Source: CAZGOM01 sp964542875
GTDB lineage: Bacteria > Planctomycetota > Phycisphaerae > Phycisphaerales > Phycisphaeraceae
Reading direction: 5' to 3'
DNA length: 29,164 nt
Assembly (NCBI GenBank): GCA_964542875.1
Contig: CAZIWA010000068.1
Coordinates: 1 to 29,164, forward strand
Shown: piece by piece, positions 22,378 through 29,164 of the stretch
Numbering within the stretch: position 1 is the stretch's first letter
Layout: each line of letters begins with the position of its first letter
The notes under the pieces: model-generated
The model's database searches: none
Seen by the model: only the letters and a program-made list of their open reading frames with translations
Told to the model about the DNA's origin: nothing
Made by a program: the position numbers and the translations under genes

Positions 22378-24366
22378 TTATTTGGGCAGTTCGGTGATGC
22401 CTTCGAACACAAGGCCCTGGGTGGAGGTGAAGCCCTGGCCGACGCCGACGCCGTAGACGCCCTTCATTTCCTCAGGTTTGGGGAGGATTTCGCGGACCAG
22501 GTCGGTGAGGGCCTGGGCCTCTTCGGGGCTCATGGAGTCGCTTTGTTCGATCATCTGCTGCACGCCCTTGAGCATGCCTTCGACGGCCTGTTCACCGGTT
22601 TTTTCATTATTGGTGATGGTGAAGGCGACGCCGGGCTTGAGCTTGGCGACGGCCTTGGCCTGGGCATAGAGCTTGCTGGTCTTGAGGGCCGCTTCACCCG
22701 TGGGCGGGGTGTTGAGGGCGCTCAAGGTCTGTTCGGCAACCTTGGGCCCGAGGGCGAACATGAGGAAGTTCTTACCGGTCATGATTGCGCCGTCGGCGGG
22801 TGCGCCCGGGGCGGTGCGGAAACCAGTGAAGCCTTGTTCGTCGGCGGGGATGACCTGGCCGCCTGCCATGCCGGCGAAGGGCTTGAGCTGGTTCATGATC
22901 TTGCTCCAGATGGCCTGGTCGGACAAGCGCCAGACGAGGGTCATCGGGGTGGGATCGGGCATTTCAGGCATCTGGTCGTCGGCTTCTGCGCCTTTGGCGG
23001 GCTTTGCCTTGGGTTCGACTGGGTAGATGCCCAGCGAGTGCTGAACGCCCAGGGAGCCAAGAACGGTGGCGACGTCGGCCTGCAGCATGCCCTGGCAGTT
23101 GACTTCCAGTTCCTGGAAGTTTTTATCCGCATCGGGGCCTTCGAGGTCGACGGCGATTTCCTTGACGACCTTGTAGGCCTTGGCAAGGTCGAAGCTCCAG
23201 TGGGCGTAGGAGGCCAGGGTGGAGGGCGCCCAGTCTGCGGGCTCAGGCTTGAGCTCGGGCTGGTCGATCAGGGAGAGCACGCCCTTGCGCGGGGCGGGCG
23301 CCGAGATGAAGAAGGTGGTGTTGTTCAGGTTGCCATCGAGGGTGCTGCGGAAGGCCAGGGGGCCAAGGTTGTTCAAGCCCAGCGAGTTGGTGAGCTTGGC
23401 GGCGTCTTTGCCGGATTCCTGCGCGCTCTGGGTGATGCCGGCGGTGGTGAGCTGGCCCAGGTCAAGGAAGCCTTCGGCGAAGACAATACCCGCGGGGAGC
23501 GCTTCCTGGAGGCCGGGGGTCTTGCTCATCTTGTCGATGAAGGTGGTGGGCTTGCCGGAGGCCAGGTGGGCCTTGAGGAACTGCGCGAAGACCGCTTCGG
23601 TGGCGTCGGCGTCATTGGAAGCGGGCTTGATGGTCTTGCCGCCCATGCCGCGGGAGCCCTTTTCGGGAACCGCGTTGACCATGATGATCCGGTTACCCAG
23701 CAGGGCCACGAAGACGACGTCATCGCCGACCTTGGTCTTCTTGGGTTCGGGCATCTTGATATTGGCCCGTTCTTCGGGGGTCATCTTGTCATAGTTTTCG
23801 GGAATTTCGGGCTGGACGTATTCGTATTCAAAGCGCGGGCTGACGACCTTCATGGCCTTGACGCCTTCGATGGTCAGATCGGTGCGCTGGGGCTTGGTGG
23901 GGGAGGTTTCAATGCCCTTCTGGATGGCGGCGTAGAACTTGGCACCGGCATCGCCCTTGGGTTCGACCCAGACGAAGACGTTGCTCTTGGGGGGATTGCC
24001 GGCAGCCATGGTCATGGAGATGGCCAGGCCAGCGTCGCCGGTGAAGATTTCGCGGAGGTCTTCGGGCTTGAGGCCGTAGGTGCCGAGCTTTTCTTCAAAC
24101 TGGGCGTATTCCTTGGGCTTCTTGGCTTTGACCTTGGCGAAGATGCCATCGATGCGTTCCTTGCTGAACATCACCTTACCGAGCTTGGTGGTGGCCCGGA
24201 GAGCGTCGATGGCTTTCTGTCCGTCGGGGATCCGGACAACGCCGATTGTGTTGTCAGGAAGGCACTCGGTGGAGGGCCGGACGGCATCGACTGCGAAGGC
24301 CGCAGAGCCGGCGAAGATCACCGAAGTGGCGGTGACGGTGAGGAACTGAGTGAATCGACGGCGCAT
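22378..24366 (-). CDS. Exported protein of unknown function
   Basis: A 662-residue protein with a signal peptide (hydrophobic part about 6-25, likely cleavage after SAAFA-25) and no further membrane segment, so it is periplasmic or secreted. It contains repeated alternating strand/helix stretches such as ECLPDNTIGVVRIPDGQKAID near the start, but no motif I can assign. It may be a large planctomycete family of unknown function. A Pro/Lys/Glu-rich acidic linker (AKPAKGAEADDQMPEMPDP) lies around residues 440-460. The ATG at 24366 has GGAG 8 bases upstream. It is downstream of the HtrA-like protease gene on the same strand with a 169-base gap, and both products are exported. It ends at the bidirectional terminator. 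Confidence 0.82.
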   Translation of the reverse strand: MRRRFTQFLTVTATSVIFAGSAAFAVDAVRPSTECLPDNTIGVVRIPDGQKAIDALRATTKLGKVMFSKERIDGIFAKVKAKKPKEYAQFEEKLGTYGLKPEDLREIFTGDAGLAISMTMAAGNPPKSNVFVWVEPKGDAGAKFYAAIQKGIETSPTKPQRTDLTIEGVKAMKVVSPRFEYEYVQPEIPENYDKMTPEERANIKMPEPKKTKVGDDVVFVALLGNRIIMVNAVPEKGSRGMGGKTIKPASNDADATEAVFAQFLKAHLASGKPTTFIDKMSKTPGLQEALPAGIVFAEGFLDLGQLTTAGITQSAQESGKDAAKLTNSLGLNNLGPLAFRSTLDGNLNNTTFFISAPAPRKGVLSLIDQPELKPEPADWAPSTLASYAHWSFDLAKAYKVVKEIAVDLEGPDADKNFQELEVNCQGMLQADVATVLGSLGVQHSLGIYPVEPKAKPAKGAEADDQMPEMPDPTPMTLVWRLSDQAIWSKIMNQLKPFAGMAGGQVIPADEQGFTGFRTAPGAPADGAIMTGKNFLMFALGPKVAEQTLSALNTPPTGEAALKTSKLYAQAKAVAKLKPGVAFTITNNEKTGEQAVEGMLKGVQQMIEQSDSMSPEEAQALTDLVREILPKPEEMKGVYGVGVGQGFTSTQGLVFEGITELPK

Positions 24367-24472
24367 GGGTTTATCTCCGAGGGGTGTTTTTAAGCGGTAG
24401 TAAGGATACCTAGGAATGCGTTTAGTTGCTTATGGAAAGTGCGTTTATCGGGGGAATTGGGAGGGAGAGCGG

Positions 24473-24547
24473 TTCAGGGTCCGGGGTTTGGGGTTCGGAG
24501 AAGAAAAGAGGGGAAAAGCGGGTCGTTTTCAGGTTTCAGGGCTTGGG
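24473..24547. repeat. Degenerate heptad repeats at the 3' end of the protease gene
   Basis: TTCAGGG, TCCGGGG, TTTGGGG, TTCGGAG (24473-24500) run in a 7-base phase. They are followed by a purine-rich block in the same phase (to 24521), and then, out of that phase, TTTCAGG, TTTCAGG, GCTTGGG (24527-24547). The stop of the protease gene (24536-24538) lies inside the last block, so the C-terminal KPKP is encoded by it. Confidence 0.6.
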
Positions 24548-25537
24548 TTTAAACGGCGGATCGATGTATTTGATGCCGTTTTGGGGCTGGGAGGGGTCGT
24601 AGAGGTAGGAATCGCGGTGTTTGAGGAAGTCGACCACGTCGGAGGAGGGAATACCGAAGGCCAGGCCCTGGAAGGTGGAGGCGCCGGCGCAGACGACGCC
24701 GATGACCTCGCCGCGGGCATTAAAGAGGGGCCCGCCTGAGTTACCGGGGTTGATGGCGGCGTCGGTCTGGATGAGCCGGACGCTGTCGATGGTTCGGGTG
24801 GTGGAGCTGACGATGCCCTGGGTGACGGTGCGTTCCAGGCCCAGGGGGCTGCCGATGGCGAAGACGAGGTCGCCGACGCCCAGATCATCTTTGTCGTTGA
24901 TGGTGATGGGCTCGGGGAGAGCGCCTTTGATTTCCTCGGGGTCGATCTGGATGAGGGAAAGATCGCGCACGGGGTTGAAGGCGACGATTTTGACCTTTTT
25001 GAGCTCGAGTTTTTCGTAACCGGTTTCGGTTTTGCGAAAGAGGGTGACCTGGAGCTTGGTCTGGCCCTGGATGACGTGGTAGTTGCTGACGATGTGGCCG
25101 GCCTTGGAGATGAGGAAGCCGGAACCGAGGCCGCCTGGGGTGCGGATCATGACGACGGCGTCGCCGTGCCGCTTGACGAGATCAGGCACGGGGGCGGACT
25201 CAAGCCGACCGGTGGTGAAGAGGCCATCCTGGGTTTGGGTGCTGCCGGTTTTGGCGGTCTGGGCCTGGGTATCAACTTCGAGGATGCGGTTGGCGGGGAT
25301 GTTGACGACATCGTGGCCAAGGTCGATGGCGATGCCGGTGTCTGAGGACTTGAGGATGAGGCCGGTGACTTTTGCGCCGCCTTGGAGGGTGACGGTGGCG
25401 ATTTTGTCTTTGATGTTGGCCTTTGCCGCAGGCGCGGGGGCTGCGGGAACGGCAGCGGGAGCCGGAGCGGGAGGCAGTTCCGCTGCGAGTGCGGGGGCGG
25501 CCAGCAGGGCGGCGAGGAGGAAGGGGAGGTGTTTCAT
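24536..25537 (-). CDS. Exported trypsin-like (HtrA/S1C-type) serine protease without PDZ domain
   Basis: A 333-residue protein with a signal peptide (cleavage near ALAA-19), an Ala/Pro-rich spacer to about 40, a small beta domain (about 43-90: ATVTLQGGAKVTGLILK), and then a chymotrypsin-fold protease domain (about 115-310). The catalytic triad reads H154 (SNYHVIQ), D192 (RDLSLIQ) and S267 (PGNSGGPL). The usual PDZ domains of DegP/HtrA are absent, because the chain ends shortly after the protease domain. It probably works in the periplasm in envelope protein quality control or processing. The ATG at 25537 has no clear RBS. Upstream is the FG-GAP gene (134-base gap) and downstream the exported unknown protein, all on the same strand. 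Confidence 0.92.
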   Translation of the reverse strand: MKHLPFLLAALLAAPALAAELPPAPAPAAVPAAPAPAAKANIKDKIATVTLQGGAKVTGLILKSSDTGIAIDLGHDVVNIPANRILEVDTQAQTAKTGSTQTQDGLFTTGRLESAPVPDLVKRHGDAVVMIRTPGGLGSGFLISKAGHIVSNYHVIQGQTKLQVTLFRKTETGYEKLELKKVKIVAFNPVRDLSLIQIDPEEIKGALPEPITINDKDDLGVGDLVFAIGSPLGLERTVTQGIVSSTTRTIDSVRLIQTDAAINPGNSGGPLFNARGEVIGVVCAGASTFQGLAFGIPSSDVVDFLKHRDSYLYDPSQPQNGIKYIDPPFKPKP

Positions 25538-25627
25538 GGGAGTTTTAATTTATGGGGGAGGAGGTTGGGGTCTGGCGCGGGGAGCGGAGTTGTGTTGTTG
25601 GCGCTGTTGTTTGGGCTTTGGCCCGGA

Positions 25628-25654
25628 CACAGCACGGCTTCGGGCCGTGCTGTG
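25628..25654. repeat. Strong palindrome after the FG-GAP gene
   Basis: Perfect 11-bp arms CACAGCACGGC (25628-25638) and its complement (25644-25654) with loop TTCGG, 17 bases after the FG-GAP stop on the minus strand. No T-tract follows, so it is a REP-like element or a transcript-stabilising hairpin rather than a classical terminator. The adjacent TGCCACCCGG resembles GGCACCC in the 3551-3867 spacer. Confidence 0.55.
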
Positions 25655-25671
25655 CCACCCGGAACGGGGGG

Positions 25672-27945
25672 TTACTTTTTGTCTCTGGCGAGGTAGATGA
25701 GGAGTCGGTCGTGAGAGAGGAGGGCGAGGTCCTGGAAGCCGTCGCCGTCGGCGTCGAACGCGGTGATGGAGCGAGGCTCGGGGGCGGGGCCGCGGCCACG
25801 TTCGGAGTAGCCACCACCACCGCCGTAGGGGTAGGAGGAGTCGTCGTAGACTTGCCAGGTCATGATGGTTTTGAAACCTTTGTCGGAGGCGTCGAGGAGG
25901 GTGACTTCATGCTTCTCGTCGTTGAAGAGGAGGATGTTGTCTTTGTCCGGCCGGGTGATGCGTGCGGTGGCGATGCGTGTGAAGCCGGGCTCGTTTTTGC
26001 CGCCCGGGCGGGTGTCGCGGGCGTCGAAGGAATCCACGAGAGCGAGCTCCGCGGGTTGACCGGGGGCCAGGCGGGTGAGCTTGTCGGCGTCCATGAGAAT
26101 GAGGCCCAGAACAGGGTCTTCCACAAGGGCTGCGCCCTGGCCGACGCGGTAGGACTCGGCGATGCGCGGGAGGCCGGACTTATCGGGTTTCAAAAGGTAA
26201 AGGAACGTGCCTTCGGATTGAAGGGCCCAGGCGGAACCGTCCTTGTTGGGGACGTAGCTGGAGAGCTTCTGGCCATCGCCGAGCATGATCTGGTCAGTGG
26301 GCTGGAGGTCGTCGCCGATCCACTGAAGCACGCCATCGGTAAGCCGGACGAGCTTTGGCTGGCCCGGGGCCGCAGGGGTGAGGATGAACTGGTAGGAGGA
26401 GAGGTCTGCTTTGGAAAGGTGAGAGGGCTCCTGGGTGAGGATCTTGCCGTCGGCTTGCCTGGCGAGGGATTTGAGGCCCTGGGCGTATTGCTCCTTGATG
26501 AGCGCTTTGCCTGGGGCGTAGGGGAGGACGGCGTCGACCTTGGCGCCGACGTTTTCGAAGGTTTCGACGTCGGGCTTGTCTTTGCCCTTGGTCCAGCGGT
26601 AGACGAGGAGGTTATCGGCGATTTTTTGCGCCCACCAGACGGTGTCGCCGGTGGAGCCCAGGGCGATGATCTTGCGGGCCTGGGTTTCCTTGCCTTCAGG
26701 CACGGGGGTGAAGACGACGGGTTTGGGGTAGGAGAGCCGGCCGTTTTCGAACTTGGACTCCATGAGTTCCGAGGCGTCGCGGGCGAGGATGAGCACGCCG
26801 GGCTGGCCGGGGATGGGCTCTATGGACTGCATGTTGGTGACGCCGGGGAAGGATTCATCCGACTCCCACCCGCCTGGGGAGAGCCGGGCAAGGCGGAGCA
26901 TGGGCTGGTCGGGATCGATCCAGATGATGGAGGGCTTTTTATCGATGGCGACGCCGGTCCAGTTTCCCGAGACGGCGTTGGCCAGAGGGAGGGTGAGCTT
27001 GTCCCCGATGGGGTTAGCTTCGCCCTGACTGAGCCGGTAGCGCTTGAGCACGCCGGGGGTTTTGGGGTCGACGGCGATGATTTCATCCGGACCGGAAGAG
27101 GACTTTAAGACATCCACGACGGTGGAGGGGTCTTCGCCCAGCGGGATGGCGGGCAGAAGCTGCCCGGCCTGACCGGGGTACCAGCGGATGAGCGCGCGGC
27201 CGGGTTGGGAAGGCACCTCGACGACATCCAGGCCGGCGGCGCCTTTGCCGCGAAGGTTTGCGGTGTCCCACCAGAAACGGCCTTTGCGCTCGCGGGGGGT
27301 GAGCCATTTTGCCCGCTCACCCTTCTTGAGTGTGAGTGTCTGAATGCCGTCATTGAAGGAGATGAGGACTTCGTATGGCCCTTTGGGGTCCGGGCGGCGA
27401 AGCAGGAGTGCTTTTTTAGAGTTGGCCAGCGCGCCGGGGAGAAGATCAAACGTTTCGGATTTGGCCCAGCCGGTGGGCTTGTCAGCCGCCTGGCGGTAAA
27501 TGGCGATCTTGGGCGCGGGCCCGGTGAGGACGACGAGTTCGGTTTTGCCGTCGCCTTCTAGATCGCAGGGGATGGCGTCTGCGGGGAGCTGGTCCAGCGA
27601 AAGCTCAGTGCGTTTGAATTCCGGCGCCATGGGGAGCTCGTTGGGCCGGTCGGCGTCCAGAGGCTTGGGCTTTTCGCGCTTGTCGGCGGGGAGCCATTGG
27701 TAGAGGTCCAGCCGGGATTGCCGGGTGTTGACGACAATCAGGGTTTGCCGGGGAGAGCCGTCAAGGGATGCGGTGGCGGTGCGGAGGGGGTAGCCTTCCT
27801 GCTGGATGACACGCATGCCTTCCCAGCCTTGAAAGCTGGATTCAGCGCCGGTCGCCGCCGCTGGAGCGGGGGCACTTTGGGCAAATGCGGGAACAGAAAG
27901 AAAGAGGCTGGCGAGAAGGGCAGTGGTGATGTTGCGTTGGCGCAC
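25672..27945 (-). CDS. Exported FG-GAP/VCBS repeat protein (predicted beta-propeller)
   Basis: A 757-residue protein with a signal peptide (hydrophobic 8-21, cleavage near AFA-Q) and many beta strands arranged as repeats of about 50-60 residues. Calcium-binding-like loops D-x-D/E-G-D-G are clear in PCDLEGDGKTELVVL (N-terminal third) and FDADGDGFQDLALL (C-terminus), typical of FG-GAP/VCBS propellers. The last repeat ends in DRLLIYLARDKK. Such proteins often bind surfaces, glycans or other envelope proteins, but no target can be named. The start is a GTG at 27945 (minus-strand CGGGAG about 5 bases upstream). It is the first of three exported genes on this strand and is divergent from the RsmJ-like gene. 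Confidence 0.87.
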   Translation of the reverse strand: MRQRNITTALLASLFLSVPAFAQSAPAPAAATGAESSFQGWEGMRVIQQEGYPLRTATASLDGSPRQTLIVVNTRQSRLDLYQWLPADKREKPKPLDADRPNELPMAPEFKRTELSLDQLPADAIPCDLEGDGKTELVVLTGPAPKIAIYRQAADKPTGWAKSETFDLLPGALANSKKALLLRRPDPKGPYEVLISFNDGIQTLTLKKGERAKWLTPRERKGRFWWDTANLRGKGAAGLDVVEVPSQPGRALIRWYPGQAGQLLPAIPLGEDPSTVVDVLKSSSGPDEIIAVDPKTPGVLKRYRLSQGEANPIGDKLTLPLANAVSGNWTGVAIDKKPSIIWIDPDQPMLRLARLSPGGWESDESFPGVTNMQSIEPIPGQPGVLILARDASELMESKFENGRLSYPKPVVFTPVPEGKETQARKIIALGSTGDTVWWAQKIADNLLVYRWTKGKDKPDVETFENVGAKVDAVLPYAPGKALIKEQYAQGLKSLARQADGKILTQEPSHLSKADLSSYQFILTPAAPGQPKLVRLTDGVLQWIGDDLQPTDQIMLGDGQKLSSYVPNKDGSAWALQSEGTFLYLLKPDKSGLPRIAESYRVGQGAALVEDPVLGLILMDADKLTRLAPGQPAELALVDSFDARDTRPGGKNEPGFTRIATARITRPDKDNILLFNDEKHEVTLLDASDKGFKTIMTWQVYDDSSYPYGGGGGYSERGRGPAPEPRSITAFDADGDGFQDLALLSHDRLLIYLARDKK

Positions 27946-28130
27946 GTGGGCTCCCGGGGAGGTGGTATGTACACTTTACCGCGCAAGGGGGAGTTCAGGT
28001 TCCCGAGTCCTGGGGCCTGGGCGGCAGCGAGGAGATTTATCAGCCAGAGAGTTTAGGAGGGTGGAGGCAAAGAGTCATGCGGGACAGGCGGGTGGGAATG
28101 AATTTTCTGATTTTTTGAGGATGGTGCCTT

Positions 28131-28982
28131 GTGGGTGAGGATGACGGTTCGACAGTTCATACGCAGGCCGGCGGCGCGGGTTCAGCCAACGTGCGGGTGG
28201 CGGTTTATGCACAAAGACAGGATGCCCTGGAGGTTGCACGGGCCAAGGAATTGGCCCATCGATTGGGGGTGGCGTTTGGAGAAGCTGCCGAGCCTTCGGG
28301 AGAGACGTGTGATTTGGCGTTGATGGTCGGCCCCGCGGGGCTTGGCCTGGTGCCGGTGACGGGGCCCAAGGATTTGACGCACGGGCACCCGGTGAGGATC
28401 GACTGGTCCGGCATTGATGTGACCTCCGGACCCGGGCGGGCGTGGGATCAGCCGATTTTGAAGGCCGTGGGGCTTAAGAGCCGGTCGCAGGGTTTGTGCA
28501 TCGTGGATGGGACGGCAGGGCTGGGGGAAGATGCGTTTGTAATGGCGAGCTTCGGCGCCAAGGTGGTGATGCTGGAGCGCGGGGCGGTGATGGCGGCGAT
28601 GCTGGAAGACCACCTGGCCCGATTGAACGGCACGGGCATCGGGGGACGCATGAGCGTGGTTCATGCCGATGCGGGCACGTGGCTGAACGAAGAGAATATT
28701 CGCCAGGCCGGTGCGGATGTGGTTTATCTGGACTTCATGTTTCCCAGCGGTCGCAAGACCGCCGAGCGCAAGCCGATGAAGGTGTTGCGCATGCTGGCGG
28801 GGGGGGATGACGATGCGGGTTTGGTTTTGGAGAAAGCGATTGCGTCCGGGGTGAAGCGGGTGGTGGTGAAGCGGCCTGCGAAAGCGGCATGGGTGGGGGG
28901 GAAAGAGCCGAGCCATGCGATTGTGGGGAAGAGCTTGCGGTTTGATGTGTATATGAAGAAGGGTCTGGGGGCTGGGGTCTAG
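28131..28982 (+). CDS. rsmJ: RsmJ-like 16S rRNA (guanine-N2) methyltransferase
   Basis: A 283-residue methyltransferase resembling RsmJ, which methylates G1516 (E. coli numbering) in 16S rRNA. Signature stretches align with the E. coli enzyme: VDGTAGLGEDAFVMAS (about 125-140; VDATAGLGRDAFVLAS in E. coli), VVMLER, VVYLDFMFPSGRK (YLDPMFP in E. coli; here Phe replaces Pro) and RVVVKRP. It is about 30 residues longer than the E. coli protein, with the extension at the N-terminus. The GTG at 28131 is taken as the start: GAGG lies 10 bases upstream. A later in-frame GTG at 28191 would give a shorter N-terminus closer to the family length. The last residues (GLGAGV) are encoded within a heptad repeat. 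It stands alone on the plus strand. Confidence 0.85.
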   Translation: MGEDDGSTVHTQAGGAGSANVRVAVYAQRQDALEVARAKELAHRLGVAFGEAAEPSGETCDLALMVGPAGLGLVPVTGPKDLTHGHPVRIDWSGIDVTSGPGRAWDQPILKAVGLKSRSQGLCIVDGTAGLGEDAFVMASFGAKVVMLERGAVMAAMLEDHLARLNGTGIGGRMSVVHADAGTWLNEENIRQAGADVVYLDFMFPSGRKTAERKPMKVLRMLAGGDDDAGLVLEKAIASGVKRVVVKRPAKAAWVGGKEPSHAIVGKSLRFDVYMKKGLGAGV

Positions 28983-28988
28983 AGTTTG
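28961..28988. repeat. Heptad repeat overlapping the rsmJ stop
   Basis: Four 7-base units GGGTCTG, GGGGCTG, GGGTCTA, GAGTTTG (consensus GGGTCTG). The TAG stop of rsmJ (28980-28982) is inside the third and fourth units. A weaker, possibly related 7-base-phased stretch lies at about 25561-25588 and contains the same GGGTCTG. Confidence 0.55.
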
Positions 28989-29024
28989 ATCAGAGGGAAG
29001 ATGTTTGATGGAGGATGAAAGCAG

Positions 29025-29164
29025 TTAATACCATTGTTTGAGGGTTTGGAGTGTGATTTCCTGCGGGGTGGCGATGACGCGGTTGGCGATTTTCAGGAGG
29101 TCTGCGGGGCCGGTGGTGGCGACGCCGAGCGTCATGAGGCCGGCGCGTTTGGCGGAGGTGAGGC
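29025..29164 (-). CDS. HAD-type hydrolase, C-terminal fragment cut by the window edge
   Basis: An open frame read on the minus strand from the window end to a TAA at 29025-29027. It gives about 45 residues that include AKRAGLMTLGVATTGPADLL and IATPQEITLQTLKQWY. This matches the C-terminal end of HAD-superfamily phosphatases/phosphoglucomutase-like proteins (the AAKAAGM..GVATTGPAEEL..AD.V..S..EIT pattern). The start and the catalytic Asp lie outside the window, so substrate cannot be inferred. It converges with rsmJ. Confidence 0.75.
   Translation of the reverse strand, partial: LTSAKRAGLMTLGVATTGPADLLKIANRVIATPQEITLQTLKQWY

Noticed and set aside
22252..24393. A 713-residue plus-strand ORF opposite the 662-residue exported protein
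   Set aside because: It is very rich in Gly, Asp, Val and Leu, has no RBS or conserved motif, and runs antisense to a gene with a signal peptide, SD and terminator. Long antisense frames are expected from the GC-rich third codon positions here. The same holds for plus-strand ORFs at 12487-14040, 25552-27108 and 11424-12650.
1..29164. A single polysaccharide-utilisation locus or a new defence system
   Set aside because: Glycan-related genes are spread over about 20 kb on both strands with rpsA and kinases between them. There are no transporters, SusC/D-type genes, nucleases, toxin-antitoxin pairs or mobile-element genes to support such a system.

Overview
This window looks like chromosome from a GC-rich member of the Planctomycetota, most likely a Phycisphaerae-type lineage. 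This is inferred from gene content, not from a marker tree. The grounds are three solitary proteins with the FTLVELLVVIAI-type prepilin N-terminus and a C-terminal H-x9-DG-like motif, two membrane-anchored Ser/Thr kinases with an 'IPNTxRRAA' membrane domain, a CxPxR sulfatase, GH-like proteins (DUF4838 and a GHL6/trimerization type), FG-GAP repeats, and many genes with weak or absent Shine-Dalgarno sequences. I see no rRNA, tRNA, transposase, integrase, CRISPR array or phage gene.

Layout. Positions 1-7.1 kb: a small lipoprotein; a sugar-phosphate isomerase/epimerase-type TIM barrel (+) convergent with a phytanoyl-CoA dioxygenase-type enzyme (-); two pseudopilin-like proteins facing each other across a gene-free spacer; and a DUF3300 -> DUF2950 pair on the minus strand. 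7.3-10.5 kb: two paralogous membrane Ser/Thr protein kinases in tandem, coupled by an ATGA overlap. 10.9-13.9 kb: rpsA (ribosomal protein S1) and a Gfo/Idh/MocA oxidoreductase, each followed by a clear intrinsic terminator. 14.0-16.4 kb: a third pseudopilin-like protein and a sulfatase. 16.5-17.9 kb: a two-TM protein and a methyltransferase, probably one operon. 17.9-22.1 kb: two large, divergently transcribed carbohydrate-active proteins, neither with a signal peptide. 22.4-27.9 kb: three exported proteins in a row (unknown, HtrA-like protease without PDZ, FG-GAP propeller). 28.1-29.2 kb: an RsmJ-like 16S rRNA methyltransferase and the C-terminal end of a HAD-type hydrolase cut by the window edge.

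How they fit together. Sulfatase, sugar isomerase, Gfo/Idh oxidoreductase, dioxygenase, DUF4838 and GHL6-type genes suggest metabolism of complex, perhaps sulfated, glycans, with several steps inside the cell. They are scattered among housekeeping genes and do not form one polysaccharide-utilisation locus. The kinases are the only signalling genes seen. No gene in the window amounts to a clearly new defence or mobile system.

The most unusual non-coding signal is a set of degenerate tandem repeats with a 7-base period at or across gene 3' ends (1749-1783, 22151-22206, 24473-24547, 28961-28988). The units differ in sequence between loci but keep the heptad phase, and in three cases they form or abut the C-terminal codons of a gene. 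The second is a compact divergent promoter region at 2604-2653 carrying a perfect 12-base palindrome.
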